In this document: positions 40,300 through 51,514 of the stretch, in pieces | Layout of the letters: every line of letters starts with the position of its first letter | Position numbering within the stretch: the stretch's first letter is position 1 | Assembly (NCBI GenBank): GCA_001247695.2 | Contig: LGRX02034715.1 | Location: 44,575-108,574 of the forward strand | Origin: Cymbomonas tetramitiformis | Taxonomy: Eukaryota > Chlorophyta > Pyramimonadophyceae > Pyramimonadales > Pyramimonadaceae | Length of the DNA: 64,000 bases | Reading direction: 5' to 3' | Notes under the pieces: generated by a model | Databases searched by the model: none | What the model was told of the DNA's origin: nothing | What the model saw: only the letters and a program-made list of their open reading frames with translations | Position numbers and translations under genes: made by a program

Positions 40300-40866
40300 A
40301 TGACACTTGTCTGGCGCAGAACCCTTCAGCACAACAGCTTACAGTGCCATCAGGTGGCACAGACTCGTAGGTAAGTGCGTTGCCTGTTTTGTGTCTTTGA
40401 TTGATTGATATGCTTTGTTTGTACATTTGAGGCAATATTTCTCAGCACAACTGAAACTGAAACATCACACCACTTTTAGTTTACCTCAAAGATCCATATT
40501 TGATAGGTCTATTTGTTGAGTTTCAAATCCAGGCGTGGAACAACTTCTCGCCATGCTTTCGGTGGTGCTTCCGGAGCCGATCGAGAGAAAAAGATGTCGC
40601 AGATGCTAAATAAAAAGCGAATAGAAGCAGAGCAGAATAAAATTGTCGCGGAGATGGAAGCGGCACAGACAAAGGTTCAAGCTCTTCAGGAGGTTCAAGA
40701 CGGAGACGAGGAGTTCAGCGAGTTGGACCCCCTGAGTCTTATGTCCCTAATACAGCAAACTCAACTGGAAGTGGATAAGCTGGAGGAATCTGAAAGTTTT
40801 GAGGCAGCAATGGAACTTCGCGCAAAGCTAGGGCGCATGAGTGCAAAGCTTGGTGGGGCATTGTAG
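40300..40866 (+). CDS. Small coiled-coil protein with mitochondrial-type presequence (likely host gene)
   Basis: Two exons, 40300-40370 and 40533-40866, encode 134 residues. The 162-bp intron has GTAAGT at the donor and AAATCCAG at the acceptor, and the frame closes in phase 2. The first 35 residues are Arg/Gln/Thr-rich without acidic residues (MTLVWRRTLQHNSLQCHQVA and an RRRGTTSRHAFGG stretch), as in organelle-targeting presequences. The rest is charged and probably helical: KKRIEAEQNKIVAEMEAAQT, then an acidic hinge, then LIQQTQLEVDKLEESESFEA. The C-terminal FEAAMELRAKLGRM resembles a UVR-type helix, which binds partner proteins. No catalytic residues seen. It is the only frame here that looks like a non-transposon gene. 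The family is unknown to me. Confidence 0.68.
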
Positions 40867-41697
40867 GGGGTCCCGGTGTGCAGATGGATGCCCTCCCACA
40901 CAAAAACGGTGCATACAGGTCAAGTGGAATAGTTGTGCGCTGCCTCAATAGATTGCTGGAAGTGCTTAATAAATTCCAACCCAAATAATTCGGGAATATT
41001 ATCTTGGGCTACTCCAGTGGTGGACCGGTATAATGAGCGCCACCCAAAACATTACAGCCCAGGATGATGGTTTACCACTTTTTATCGAGCAACAGACACA
41101 ACGACATTTTTTAAAAGCATAAACTTTTGCATTTTAGCAACAGAATCAAGGACACGGTCGACAGTCAACAATTACGCACTGGAAGCAGAGCGATACCAAT
41201 TATGATATAGGTCACTCAACATTCATTGTTCCAGACCGTCTCCAAATCAATCATGTGCACCGGGAAATAAGTTCAGTCTTCTCTGAAAAGGTCATTACTA
41301 CACTAAAGTAATAGAAGAAGGTGGTCTTCACAGAAACTCACTTGCGGGGCAAAAGTGAATTCCGGCCTCTATGCAAGGCATGATGATGACCTATGTTTGA
41401 TTGCATTAGAATCAAACTAGACTGAAATTGACAGCATCTGAGCAGCGTACACCAGTCTTAGCAAAGAGCGGTTGCCACAGAATTCAAAACAAGCCGGCAA
41501 ATAAACACAAGGTTTATGGCAATATTATATATACTGCACACTTATGCACACCTATATATACAAGGTACTGTATATATAATCGCAAAGTACCATATGCGAA
41601 GATATTATATGCATGATATGGGACACTAGGGGAATATATACCCGGACAGTACATTCAGGCATTTGAAAATATCATAACCACTCGAGAGTTTCGGTGA
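40867..41697. other. Downstream flank of the host gene, AT-rich
   Basis: No gene or RNA recognised. TATATAATA-type runs lie at 41520-41620. Confidence 0.35.
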
Positions 41698-41868
41698 TAA
41701 CATGACTGAGTGTCGCGGTTCGGACGTTTTCGGAAAGGCTAAAGATATATTATCAGATAGAATAATATGGGGTGAGAGTGTTTTGGTTTACGGTGTCACG
41801 AGAATGACTTACCAGATCTGCCATCTCAGACTGTCATAGTATGGCAGCCCGATAGGCAGAGTCTAGCA
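41698..41868 (-). repeat. LTR of a decayed gag-only element (minus orientation)
   Basis: On the minus strand begins TGCTAGACTCTGCC, preceded by GAGGTGGTG, and ends near CAGTCATGTTA. Contains the hairpin CTGTCATA-C-TATGACAG (one base changed). It matches 43784-43956 in inverted orientation. Confidence 0.82.
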
Positions 41869-42339
41869 CACCACCTCATACGAGGTGGCACCGTGTATAC
41901 TCTACACCACAAATTCTAAGTTGCCCTAGTTACTGCTACTAGTGACCCGAAGATTTAACCAGTTACACGGCCAACAGCTAAATGAAAAGCTGCCAAGTTT
42001 ATACTGGGTTGTGCCCATCCACGATTGAAGATATCTGAGAACAAAGTCAACTGAAAACAACTCGCGGCACCACAATCCTACTCACCGAATTTATGGGGAG
42101 CCAATGCCGGAATCACGTGCCGATAGCTGCTGTCACCCGTGACGTCTGATCTCTGCAGGTTCATGCTGTTTTGCCGTCCACGGCCAGAGTCATGTAAATC
42201 GAGCGATGAGAAAAGAAAATACGGTCACGATCGGTGAGGCTGCGTGCCCCGTGAGGGCATCTCTCATATACAGCTAAGGGAGTCTGCCAGATTGCGAACT
42301 GGTTCAAAGCCACTGGAGCAGGAGATCAATATTGTGTTC

Positions 42340-43570
42340 GTCAGAAGACTAAGAATCGCGTGATGGAGCAAACCTCTGAAACTTGTCGCCACTGGATGTT
42401 GAAGCATAAATATACTGCTCGCGCTGAGTACAATCACCCGAGCCGATGTCCGAGGAAGAGTTGTGGGCGCAATACTGAATGGCACCACCGCCTAATGAGA
42501 GCGGGCTTTCCTCAAGTGAGGCGTCCGATTCCACTTTTTGAAAATTCTCTTTAACCGCTGACTGACTAAAACCCAAGGGGAAGAAACTATCAGCCGCGGC
42601 CGCACCGCCAGAGCTGCTGGATGAGTGCGATGGAGAAATACTTTCCTGCGCGAAGTCGTGGGACTCCTCTGATGGAAGAATAAAAGAAGAGGGAGCAAGG
42701 GATGGCGGACGAGTAAAATTGTCCGAAGCACTCCTTGGTGCACCACCAGAGCCTGGAGCACGTGAAGCATGGCCATGCCCACGTCCACGTTTGCCAGAAG
42801 TCGGCCCAGGATGGTGGTGGTGGCGGTGGTGGTGGCGTGTCGATCAACGTACTTCGTCACCACTTTCACGCGTCACCGGAATGCGTACCTCTCGACGGTT
42901 GTGGGGAGGGACGTAGGGCGTGGGTTTGGGTCTAGATGCAGACTGCGTGGGGGCTCGCAACGTCGCTGCATTCCCAGAAGGGGAACCCCACCTCGAAGGG
43001 AGAGGGATCACTGGGTTGGTCTTCATACGCTCGACTGCCACGTTCATCCAGGGAACAACTTCCTCGTCGTTGAAGTTGAATGGAGAAATTGACGAAAGAA
43101 ACCACCCAGAGACGCAGAGAGCTCGCAGGCGGCATTAAAAAGCGCTACCTTCGAGTCAAACAAGTCCTCCTGCACACCGATGTCGTAGCGCAGCTTGTTG
43201 AACGAAGTTAGTCTGGGAGTCGCGATCGACCAAACAATGCTAGGCGTCTGAGTGTCACAATCTGAAAATGCGGTGTGTCATCCACAGGAGCGATAAGAGA
43301 AGAGCCTCCAGTGTCCCCAAGTGGGGTCGCGTCCAAGGCAAGTGCCTTGTAGTGACACAGCGGCAACAATAAATCCGCTGCTACAAAACGCGCTCGAGAG
43401 CGCCCCGTAGTCTCCATGTCTAAAAGCTGTGGAGCGACGGAGCTTGGCCTCAAAGGCTGCAAGCTCCTCACAAGACATCTCACAACGTAAGGGGTCCATC
43501 GCCAAATGCGTATAATTTCTTTAAAAAGTCTGAAGCTGAAATCTGCGAGTGAAGCAAAGCCTGCAGGCAC
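42340..43570 (-). pseudogene. Decayed gag-like sequence of the 41.7-43.8 kb element
   Basis: Frame-shifting minus-strand coding remnants. In order: FVAADLLLPLCHYKALALDA and FQIVTLRRLAL; FDSKVALFNAACELSASLGG; a proline-rich segment with PTPYVPPHNRREVRIPV; a His/Gly-rich segment; and a Ser-rich C-terminus with FFPLGFSQSAVKENFQK ending in SSGDKFQRFAPSRDS. At least three frame changes are needed. Position between an LTR and a primer-site-like sequence supports a gag origin. Similarity to the Gags of A-D is weak. Confidence 0.5.
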
Positions 43571-43762
43571 CACCAGTCGAAAGACGAAGAAATGTAACCG
43601 GCCGGGTGATCTTTACTGCAGACGCGTTCTCGGAAATCCGGGATGTTTGGGGAGGGTGGGCTTCAAGCACGCACGCCTGCCCGCCCTTCCGTCAGCAAAA
43701 TATTGCCTAAAACGTCAAAATCGCATATACAGAAGTGGGGCGCAAAGCGCAAGAAGGGACCA

Positions 43763-43783
43763 TAACCTGACCGAATGTCGCGG
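43763..43783 (-). repeat. Truncated 21-bp LTR end joined head-to-head to the next LTR
   Basis: TAACCTGACCGAATGTCGCG plus one G is the inverted terminal 21 bp of the same LTR family. To its left, on the minus strand, TGGTCCCTTCTTGCGC looks like a primer-binding site. The 5' LTR of the minus element is therefore cut off by the plus LTR at 43784. Confidence 0.7.
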
Positions 43784-43956
43784 TGCTAGACTCTGCCTAT
43801 CGGGCTGTCATACTATGACAGTCTGAGATGGCAGATCTGGTAAGTCATTCTCGTGACACTGTGAACCAAAACATTCTCACCCTATATCATTCTACCTGGT
43901 AATATATCTTTATAGCCTTTCCGAAAACGTCCGAACCGCGACACTCTGTCAGGTTA
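43784..43956 (+). repeat. LTR of the same family, plus orientation
   Basis: Begins TGCTAGACTCTGCC and ends TCAGGTTA, followed by a primer-site-like TGGGCGCACTCCACGC. Contains the perfect hairpin CTGTCATA-C-TATGACAG. Confidence 0.82.
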
Positions 43957-44162
43957 TGGGCGCACTCCACGCTTGCGTGTTGTGATTCTAGCGTAGTATC
44001 CTATGTTGTGTGGCATCTATCTTTCGTTTGAACGTTCTCACGCCTTGTGGGACGTTCTAGGTCGGAATTGCGCTAGAGCTTGGAGCGCTGTTTGGCTGTG
44101 GGTTATTGATTAGACGAGGTGGTGCTCGTCGACGTTTGTATTTGGATTTTTGTTATTTTTTG

Positions 44163-44540
44163 TTTCGGGATTGTCTTATGGATTCATCTCAGATTTTGAC
44201 TAGCGGAGAGCGTATTGCTCTTTTGGAATCTATTGATACTGGTTTTGCGAGAGTTCAAACTCTCAAAAGGTCGCAGCTCATTTCTTTGTGCTCTTCTATG
44301 AGCAAGGCTATTTCGCATTTTCGTTCGCCGCAGATTTCTCCACAGTATTCGACCGCAGATCCGCCTGTTATTTTGGAGGTTATTGTAGCTGGGGAGACCA
44401 CATACAGTAGGTGGTGCCTTGAGCACAGGTACTGCCTCCGGAGATTTTTGTGTTTCGCATTCGCGGCTTTGGGACAAGGGGGTCGGCGATGCGCCGGCAG
44501 TTTTACGTCAACAGACTTCAGTCTCTACACAGATTTCGAC
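44163..44540 (+). pseudogene. Truncated gag start of the plus-oriented element
   Basis: An open frame (the ATG at 44178 gives MDSSQILTSGERIALLES) follows the LTR by about 220 bp. It encodes a mostly helical segment (GFARVQTLKRSQLISLCSSM) and then runs into the gypsy fragment near 44540 without a second LTR. It is the left end of an element truncated on its right. No motifs confirm the family. Confidence 0.4.
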
Positions 44541-44544
44541 CACT

Positions 44545-46652
44545 AGACCCTTGCCTAGTATCTCGAGGGCAAGAGAAACGGTGCCACAGCGGACCGCAGC
44601 ATGTCTTCTACCACTCGGTTGGTATGTTCGGCTTGCCCGTCAGAACGAGGGTTGTAAGGCGTGGTGGAAGCCACTTTGGTTCCCATAAGTCTCATCAGCT
44701 CCTTCCACATAGCGTCCTGAAAACGTGGATCTCGGTCTGAGACGATCTTCAAGGGGGCACCATGCAGTTTCCAGATGCGTGGTCGAAGTAGATTCGAGCG
44801 ATCACTTCTGCGGAACTATCCTGGAAGTTCAAGGGGATGATATGAACCATTTTGCTGAGCTTGCAGGTGAAGGTGGCGAAAGCATCATGGTTTCACGCCG
44901 TGACCGGGAGCCCAGTGACAAAGTCCACGCTGACCACTTGCCACAGTCGCGTAGGAATGGCGTGGGGGCTCAGCAATCTTTCAGGGTAGGAGTTCTTCGG
45001 CGGCCGCACCGCTTGACAGATAGTGCAAGAGGAAACCCAGCGCCCCACAACATCAGCGGCTCCTTTCCACCAAAAGCGTCGCAGTACGCGTTCCAGAGTC
45101 TTGTCCCTTCCCGCATGTCCAGCCGAAACAGACGCGTGTGCTTCCTGCAGCACCACTTCCCGGAGCGGTGAATCTTCTCCCAGTACCAACTGATAGCGTC
45201 CCGCGCTGACCCTCCACACGGCCTTTCCCACCACACAGAAGTCCCGGGTGCGTTGGTGCGGAGCTTCCTGGATTTCCTTCATCAAAGTCTGCAGTGGAGC
45301 AGATCGCACACACTCCGCTTGCAGGGCCTTGAGGAACTGGCCTCCTGATATCTGGTGGTTGAGGTCCCGGACGCTGGCCGCCTCTCCGGTGCGCACTATG
45401 GGGGGAGGCGAACTCGTTCTCCGTTCTCGCTTGACGTGCTGCTGTGCAGGAGGAGCGTATACCACCAGTAGGGGCCATGGAAGATCCAGTAGTAGGGCTC
45501 CATCTGGAGCGGCGAACATCTGCACTGGTTCTCCGTGAGCGTCATGGGTGGGTATGATATACTCCACTCTCATTCCAGCTGATCTGAACAGCTGTCGCCA
45601 TTGAGGCATGCGAGAGTGGAAGTCAGGAAGGATAAAAAGGGCGGAGGTATTTTCGGGGTCCAGGCGCCATTCCTCCACATACTTCCTCAGTACTGCCTCG
45701 ATGGTCAGATGGTTGGAGGAGAATGGAGGATTGCACCAAATGTTTAATCCTCGCCAGTTTTCCTTCAAACATACAGTCCGTCCAATAGCGGTTTACCTGA
45801 CGATTCTTCCCACCCAAGTCACAGCAGGCGTCCACCTCAAAAGGTCCGTACTCCTGACTCAGAAATTCGAACATGTCCGCGCGGAACTTCCCGAGTCCTG
45901 CCTGTCGTTGGGTTCCAAGAGTCTGGTTGAGGCATCGCTGCGCTTCGGAGCCACACTGTCGCCAGCAGGGAGTTTCTCGGTGGGAGAGGGCGAGGAAGCT
46001 GACAGTTTGCCAGAGCGCGTCCGTACCGCCAGGATGGCCTCATCATACCCAGTTTCTGCCAGCTGCAAGGTGTGCAGTGCGTCCAGCCAGAGCCAGCCAG
46101 GTAAGAGCTCCACTGTACGCGAGGACGGAGTCAGGTTCCTTTTCCTTGGCGTTGGTGGGCTTGCGCTCCTTCAACTTGTTGGGATCCACTACTCCCAGCG
46201 GGATCGTCCTTGGCGGGATTCCTTCAGGGCAGAAGTCCTCTCCGGAGACCTTTCGGCCAATTTTCCAGAAAACATTCGTTTTTTCTTGTTTTAACATCTT
46301 TTTGCATACTTAAGGGTCAAAATTCTTTCGGCCGATCTTCGGCCAAACCTTCTTTTTGGGCTTTCTCGGCCAGGGGCCGGTCAATCGCGACAGGACTTCT
46401 CCCCTGGATTCCTTCCCAGCCGCAGGTCTGGACTTACTGACAGTGTTTGCAGCAGAAGGTGGTCGCTGCGGTTTCCCAGTAACCGGATGTACAAAGCCCG
46501 CTTCCACCAGTCCTTCTCTCGCGGAGATATCCTTGTAGTTAGGTCGCCGGGACAGAGCGTCTGGAACCCAAAGTAGAGCTCCAGGGATGTACTCCATTTC
46601 GGGTATCCCTACTTCCACTAGATCCATGTACCATCGCGCCTGGCGTCGGCTG
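44545..46652 (-). pseudogene. Ty3/gypsy pol fragment: RNase H tail, Dam-like methylase domain, integrase
   Basis: Minus-strand order: RNase H C-terminus (QARWYMDLVEVGIPEMEYIP, then LLWVPDALSRRP); a linker of about 200 residues; a Dam-like methylase domain with YGPFEVDACCDLGGKNRQV, YWTD and, after a one-base shift, GLNIWCNPPFSSNHLTIEAV (NPPF at 45721-45732) followed by LFILPDFHSRMPQW. Then comes the integrase zinc finger (HASVSAGHAGRDKT, then CTICQ), the integrase core start (WQVVSVDFVTGLP) and, after another shift, SDRDPRFQDAMWKEL with YNPRSDGQAEHTNRVV. It ends near 44545. The RT side continues at 56263 beyond the MULE insertion. Several frameshifts mean a dead copy. A methylase between RNase H and integrase is not part of the standard gypsy layout. 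Confidence 0.88.
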
Positions 46653-46796
46653 GGTAAACGTTATTTGACACGAAGTGGGAACTCCTTCCGCGCGATCGCG
46701 AGGTCAGACAGGATGTCATCGTCATTTCACCGGAAATTTCCGGCGAAATCACATTCGCGTTTCGTCATGTGTGTCGCTCGCGGGAAATCTGTTACA
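46653..46796 (+). repeat. Left terminal inverted repeat of the MULE
   Basis: Contains the internal palindrome CCGGAAATTTCCGG and ends AATCTGTTACA. Confidence 0.94.
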
Positions 46797-47213
46797 GTAC
46801 AGCACCTTTCTAACACCTTTCTAACACAATTGTGCCTCCACTTTCAACTTGCATTCCATGCTGCATTATGGCTGTACCAGTTCGGGCGCCGAACCCAGCA
46901 GATGACGCAGCTCGCCCATACAACCCCCACACTCTTAGACAGGCTAGGAATCATGCTATCCCTCCTGTTCGCCACTGGCGCCTAGAGTTCTATTCAGCGC
47001 GCGAAGAAGACGTCGACGAAGATCTTCCTTTGCAGTTTAGAGCGGATCTTCGTCGCTGGCTGCAAACTCGGGACTGCGGGTTTTTCTGGGTATTTTACTC
47101 CGCTAGTGGGATACCTCGTTTAACAGTCCCCGCGTGGTGGTAGAGATCCCTGAGACCTCTAACAACTAGCATCTGCGCGAAACTCTTCCAACCTAACGGT
47201 GCGCATTCGCACT

Positions 47214-50200
47214 ATGACGTCCGTGGATGATTTCTCCTCTGGTGTTCCTTCGACATTACCGCCAGCGGTCTTCACCGAAAAAACCATTTGTGTCGGCGCA
47301 CAAGACTATCGCATTCCTCTGGGACCGATCTCGCGTTTCGAGCTTACATGGTGTTGGCAAAAAACCGCAAGGTCGCGCTATCCCAAGTTGCTTCCTACAA
47401 CATACCTCCCACTATCCCGTTTCCAAGACTTCTTGCAAGCTGAAGGTATCTTTGCATCTCCGCCGGTGGATCCTAACCCAGCACAATTCGCCTGCAGCCG
47501 CGTACACATCCAGACAACTGCGAAACAGGAACGCGAGGCGAAAAAAAAGAAAACCGCCCGGGTCCAAAAACCGCGTCCTACGCATGACGAGTACCCTTAC
47601 AAACGCACGTTCCATTGTCGTTGTGGCTTCCAAACTACGCATCGGCAGCGTTCCTACACCTCAGCACCTACTTGCCCCCCCACTCGAGGTGTCATTCGAC
47701 GTCCGAATACCAAGCGCAAGAACAATCAAAGTGCTGTATACTGCGGTTGCCAGGCGTCCTTCAAAGTTGGCGTTCCACTTTCAACCCATCGGGACGACGC
47801 TGATCCAGTTATTCCAATCACTTACCTCCAGATGGAGCATCAGAACCACTGCGTAGCCTCATGTCTTCCTTACTGCAAGATCCCTGGGCACAACACGAAG
47901 GCCATCAATGGTAAGCGTCTGGGATTCCACCGTCAGGAGATCAGTGACGTCTTACGAGAGTTCTTGCGCTTTCAGTATCGGAATAACTCCAATGTCAAAC
48001 CCAAAGATATCAAGCGGGCGTGGCGTGAAAGGCGGATTGCAGAAGGTGCCATGGTCTTGGATCCAACTACTGGAGAAGTCTCCAAAGAGGTACGTCTACC
48101 TACCAGATATTCCCGCATACCTCCCACTCCTCAACAGCATGCAGCCTGCCCCCCACAGGATGCAACCTGCCTTCCCCTGCATGCAACCTGCCTTGTCCAG
48201 CATGCAACCTGGCCAGGCCAACATGCAACCTGGCCTCCCAGCATGCAACCCTGGCCTCCCAGCATGCAACCTGCCTTCCCCAGCATGCAACCTGGCCTCC
48301 ACCTCACATGCAACCTGGCCTCCCACTGCCAGCCTGGCCTCCCAGCATGCAACCTGGCCTTCTCCAGCATGCCCTGGCCTCCCTACATGCAACCTGGCCT
48401 CCCCTGCATGCAACCTGGCCTCCCCAGCATGCAAGCCCTGGCCTCCCCAGCATGCAAACCAGGCCTCCCCAGCATGCAACCTGGCCTCCCCCAGCATGCA
48501 ACCTGGCCAGCTCTCCAGCATGCAACCTGGCACTCCCCTGCATGCAGCCTGGCCTCCCACCACCATGCAACCTGGCCTCCCTGCATGCAACCTGGCCTCC
48601 AGCATGCAACCTGGCCTCCCAGCATGCAACCAGGCCTCCCCAGCATGCAACCTGGCCTCCCAAGCCACGGCCTGGCCTTCTCAGCATGCAACCTGGCCTC
48701 CCTGCATGCAACCTGGCCTCCTGCATACAACCTGGCCTCCCCTGCATGCAGCCTGGCCTCCCCATCATGCTGCCTGGCCTCCCAGCATGCAGCCTGGCCT
48801 CTCCAACATGCAACTGGCCTTCTCCAGCATGCAACCTGGCCTCTTCAACATGCAACCTGCTTCCCAGCATGCAACCTGCCTTGTCCAGCATGCAACCTGT
48901 CCTCTTCCCAACCAGCCACAACCTGGCCTTCCCCAGCATGCAACCTGGGCTGCCCAGCATGCAACCTGGCCTCCCCAGCATGCAACCTGGCCTTCTCCAA
49001 CGTGCCCAAGCCTGGCCTCTCCAGCATGCAATCTGGCCTCCAGCATGCAACCTGGCTTCTCCAGCATGCAACCTGGCCTCCCTAACTACAACTTTGCCTT
49101 GTCAGCATGCAACCTGGCCTCCCCTCCATCCAACATTCCATTCCATCCAACATCCCCTGCATGCAACCTGGCCCCCAACATGCAACATTCCATTCCATCG
49201 CCAGCATGCAACTCGGCACCCCCAGCATACAACCTGCCCTCCTCCCTCACTCACGATTGCTTCGGCACCTACAGGCGGCGCGTGATGACAACCTTTGTTC
49301 TAATGATATGCGGAATGCCCGTACGTTTGTGGCCAAGGAGACGTGGATGTACGATGAAGACCCGTTGCTTTCTATCGAGAAGTGGGTGGAATTACACCAA
49401 GATTGTGTACTGTATTACCAGCCGCAGGAACTCTATGAATGCCAGTTTCCCGGCTGTGAGCGCCCCGCGTCACAAGGCCCCGTAGGAGGTACGCATGTCA
49501 TCCACCTCCTGTTTTAGTATGTTCGGATTTTGTGATTGCATCTTCTCGCAACGTCGTATATTTTTGTGCAGGAGAACCAACCGCAGTGTCTTTCTGTGCT
49601 GATCACTCTCCACCACAGTTTATTCGCCTAGCCACGGTGCCGGTTGTCAGTGTCCCCTTTGCCATGGGTATAATGACAGCGGCACAATTCAGCGAACTGG
49701 TAAAACATCCCGGGACGGTCTTGATGGACACCACCTTCGGAGTCAATCGGTATGGTTTTGAGCTTGGTACTCTAAGCTTGATTAACGAGTTTGCTAATGG
49801 GTTTCCTTTTGCCCATGCAATTTTGCAAACGACTACCGCCGACGAGCTTGCTAAGTTCTTAAGATCTGTGAAAGTCAAACTGGCACCTCGATTGCCAACG
49901 CCATGGCAGCCGACATTCATCACTGACATGTCACTCGCGGAGGTCAACGCCATTAAAGCCGTGTTTGGCTGTGAATATGCTTCGCGGTGGATCATTTACT
50001 GCACCTGGCACGTCACCCGCGCTTGGGTGAAAGGAGCCTGGGAGAGAATGCCCAATTCGTCAGTTCGCTTCGACCGTTCTACATGCCTAAAGGAACTCAT
50101 CGACGTGCTGTATGCCGTTACCGGAACAGGGGAGGCACCGGTGGATCCACTGTCACTATTCTCAGCATGGGTGCTTAAGTGGGAAGCCAAGTTCGAGGAA

Positions 50201-50968
50201 TTCGTCCAGTATGTAGACAGTACATACCGGCACACAATTCACCGTTGGGCTCACGGGTGCATGGATTTTGCACATGCCGATCAATATACAAACAACCTGC
50301 TGGAACGATGGCACCTTCTCTTGAAGGAGTATTGTCACTGGAAATCAAACTGTCGTCTGGATTGGCTTCTATCCCAACTGCTCAGTCTCTCAGATGACCT
50401 GTGGACGACCGTTATCTGCCAACGCCAAGGTGCCATGGGTAACGTGAAGCACGCCAAAAAAACTGGAGGTATGCCACTAATATCCAACCTATGTCCCCCC
50501 TGTTTTTTGGGTTGTAGTATGCTGTTGCGCACAGATGTCATGCGGGGGATGTTCTCGATCATGTCGGTGGTGGCGGGCATACCGTATCCGCAGCACGTCA
50601 TCATCAAAGCTGCCGAGCTCGTCGGGGTGCGTTACGAGGTCGACACTCAAGCCGACCCCGTTTCTTACACATTTTCGTCGGCAATTACAACTCCAGTTGC
50701 AACCGCGGATGCCGAGGCGGGCGTGGCCGAGGGCGCGGTCGAGGGCGTGGCCGAGGATGTTGTGGGCGCGGTCGAGGGTGCAGTCGAGGGCGCGGTCGAG
50801 GATGTTGATGAGGGCGCGGCCGAAGACGTGGCTGAGGGAGCAACCATGTTCTCAGGTGACGGAGATCCTGGCCGAGCGCGTGGCGGAGGGCGTGGCCGAG
50901 GGCGTGGCCGGGGGCGTGGCCGGGGGCGTGCAAAAGCCGTGGTACCTCCAGACTGCGTGGTAACCTAA
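47214..50968 (+). CDS. MULE transposase, three exons
   Basis: Exons 47214-48089, 49275-49488 and 49572-50968 encode 828 residues; both junctions keep the frame (phases 0 and 1). Exon 1 has a Cys/His region (FHCRCGFQTTHRQ, VYCGCQASFKV, MEHQNHC) typical of the N-terminal WRKY-GCM1/FLYWCH-like DNA-binding part of these proteins. Exon 3 holds the MULE catalytic domain: VLMDTTFGVNRYGFEL (first Asp), TFITDMSLAEVNAIK (second Asp), IIYCTWHVTRAW (the C-x2-H signature) and TNNLLERWHLLLKE (likely Glu). The tail is a Val/Glu/Gly periodic repeat (50715-50850) followed by an Arg-Gly tract (GRGRGRGRGRGRGRAK), likely nucleic-acid binding. Intron 1 is 1.2 kb and consists almost wholly of minisatellite. An open frame at 46868-47143 in the 5' region could be an extra upstream exon, but I could not join it. 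Confidence 0.9.
48120..49240 (+). repeat. Minisatellite of about 20-bp units inside MULE intron 1
   Basis: Several dozen copies of CAGCATGCAACCTGGCCTCC with single-base and length variants fill the intron. The GCATGC core is self-complementary. Long open frames on both strands (for example 47908-49485 plus, 48304-49071 minus) are created by the repeat. Confidence 0.95.
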
Positions 50969-50984
50969 ATGTCCACTTCATCCG

Positions 50985-51215
50985 CTCACCCCCAGCATGC
51001 AACCTTCCCTCGCCAGCATGCAACCTGCCTTCCCCAGCATGCAACCTGCCTTCCCCCAGCATGCAACCCGGCTTCCCCATCTCAACCTGTCCCGGACGTG
51101 CCACAGTTGCCCTTCAACATGCCTTCAGCGTGCCCCTCAGCATGCAACCTGGCATGCAACCTGGCATGCAACCTGGCATGCAACATATGCCAGGTGGCAT
51201 GCAACCCAGCATGCT
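50985..51215 (+). repeat. Minisatellite block 2 (AGCATGCAACCT units)
   Basis: The same core as the intron 1 array, here with CTTCCCC and short GGCATGCAACCT units, just 3' of the transposase stop codon. Confidence 0.88.
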
Positions 51216-51514
51216 TCAGTCAGAGCCAGTCTTTGCACGGCCCTTCCCAAGCATGCTGGCGGGCGCGCTGAAGGGCACGCCGAAGGGGAACTGAGCCACG
51301 TCCGGGACATGTTGGTACATGTCAACAACTTGCCCAGCACTGACACCTGCGATGGAAGCGGTACGTTGGTGGAGAGGGGTCTGAGGGGGTCAGTGGCACG
51401 GTGGTGGAAAGGCCCGAAGGTCCAGGCGCGGTGGAAGCGGTTGGTGTAAGGTCTGAGGGGGTCAAAGGGAAGGTGGTGGCGGAAGGATCCATATGGCGAC
51501 TATGACGCTTGGCG

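Noticed and set aside
47908..49485. 525-codon plus frame and minus frames rich in CACNLASPACN or ACMLGGQVAC repeats
   Set aside because: Produced by a 20-bp minisatellite that is open in several frames. It lies in a phase-consistent intron of the MULE transposase.
50469..50517. Possible 49-bp intron (GTATGC to TTGTAG) in MULE exon 3
   Set aside because: Removing it shifts the frame into poor sequence, while the unspliced frame continues with plausible protein (FSIMSVVAGIPYPQHVI).
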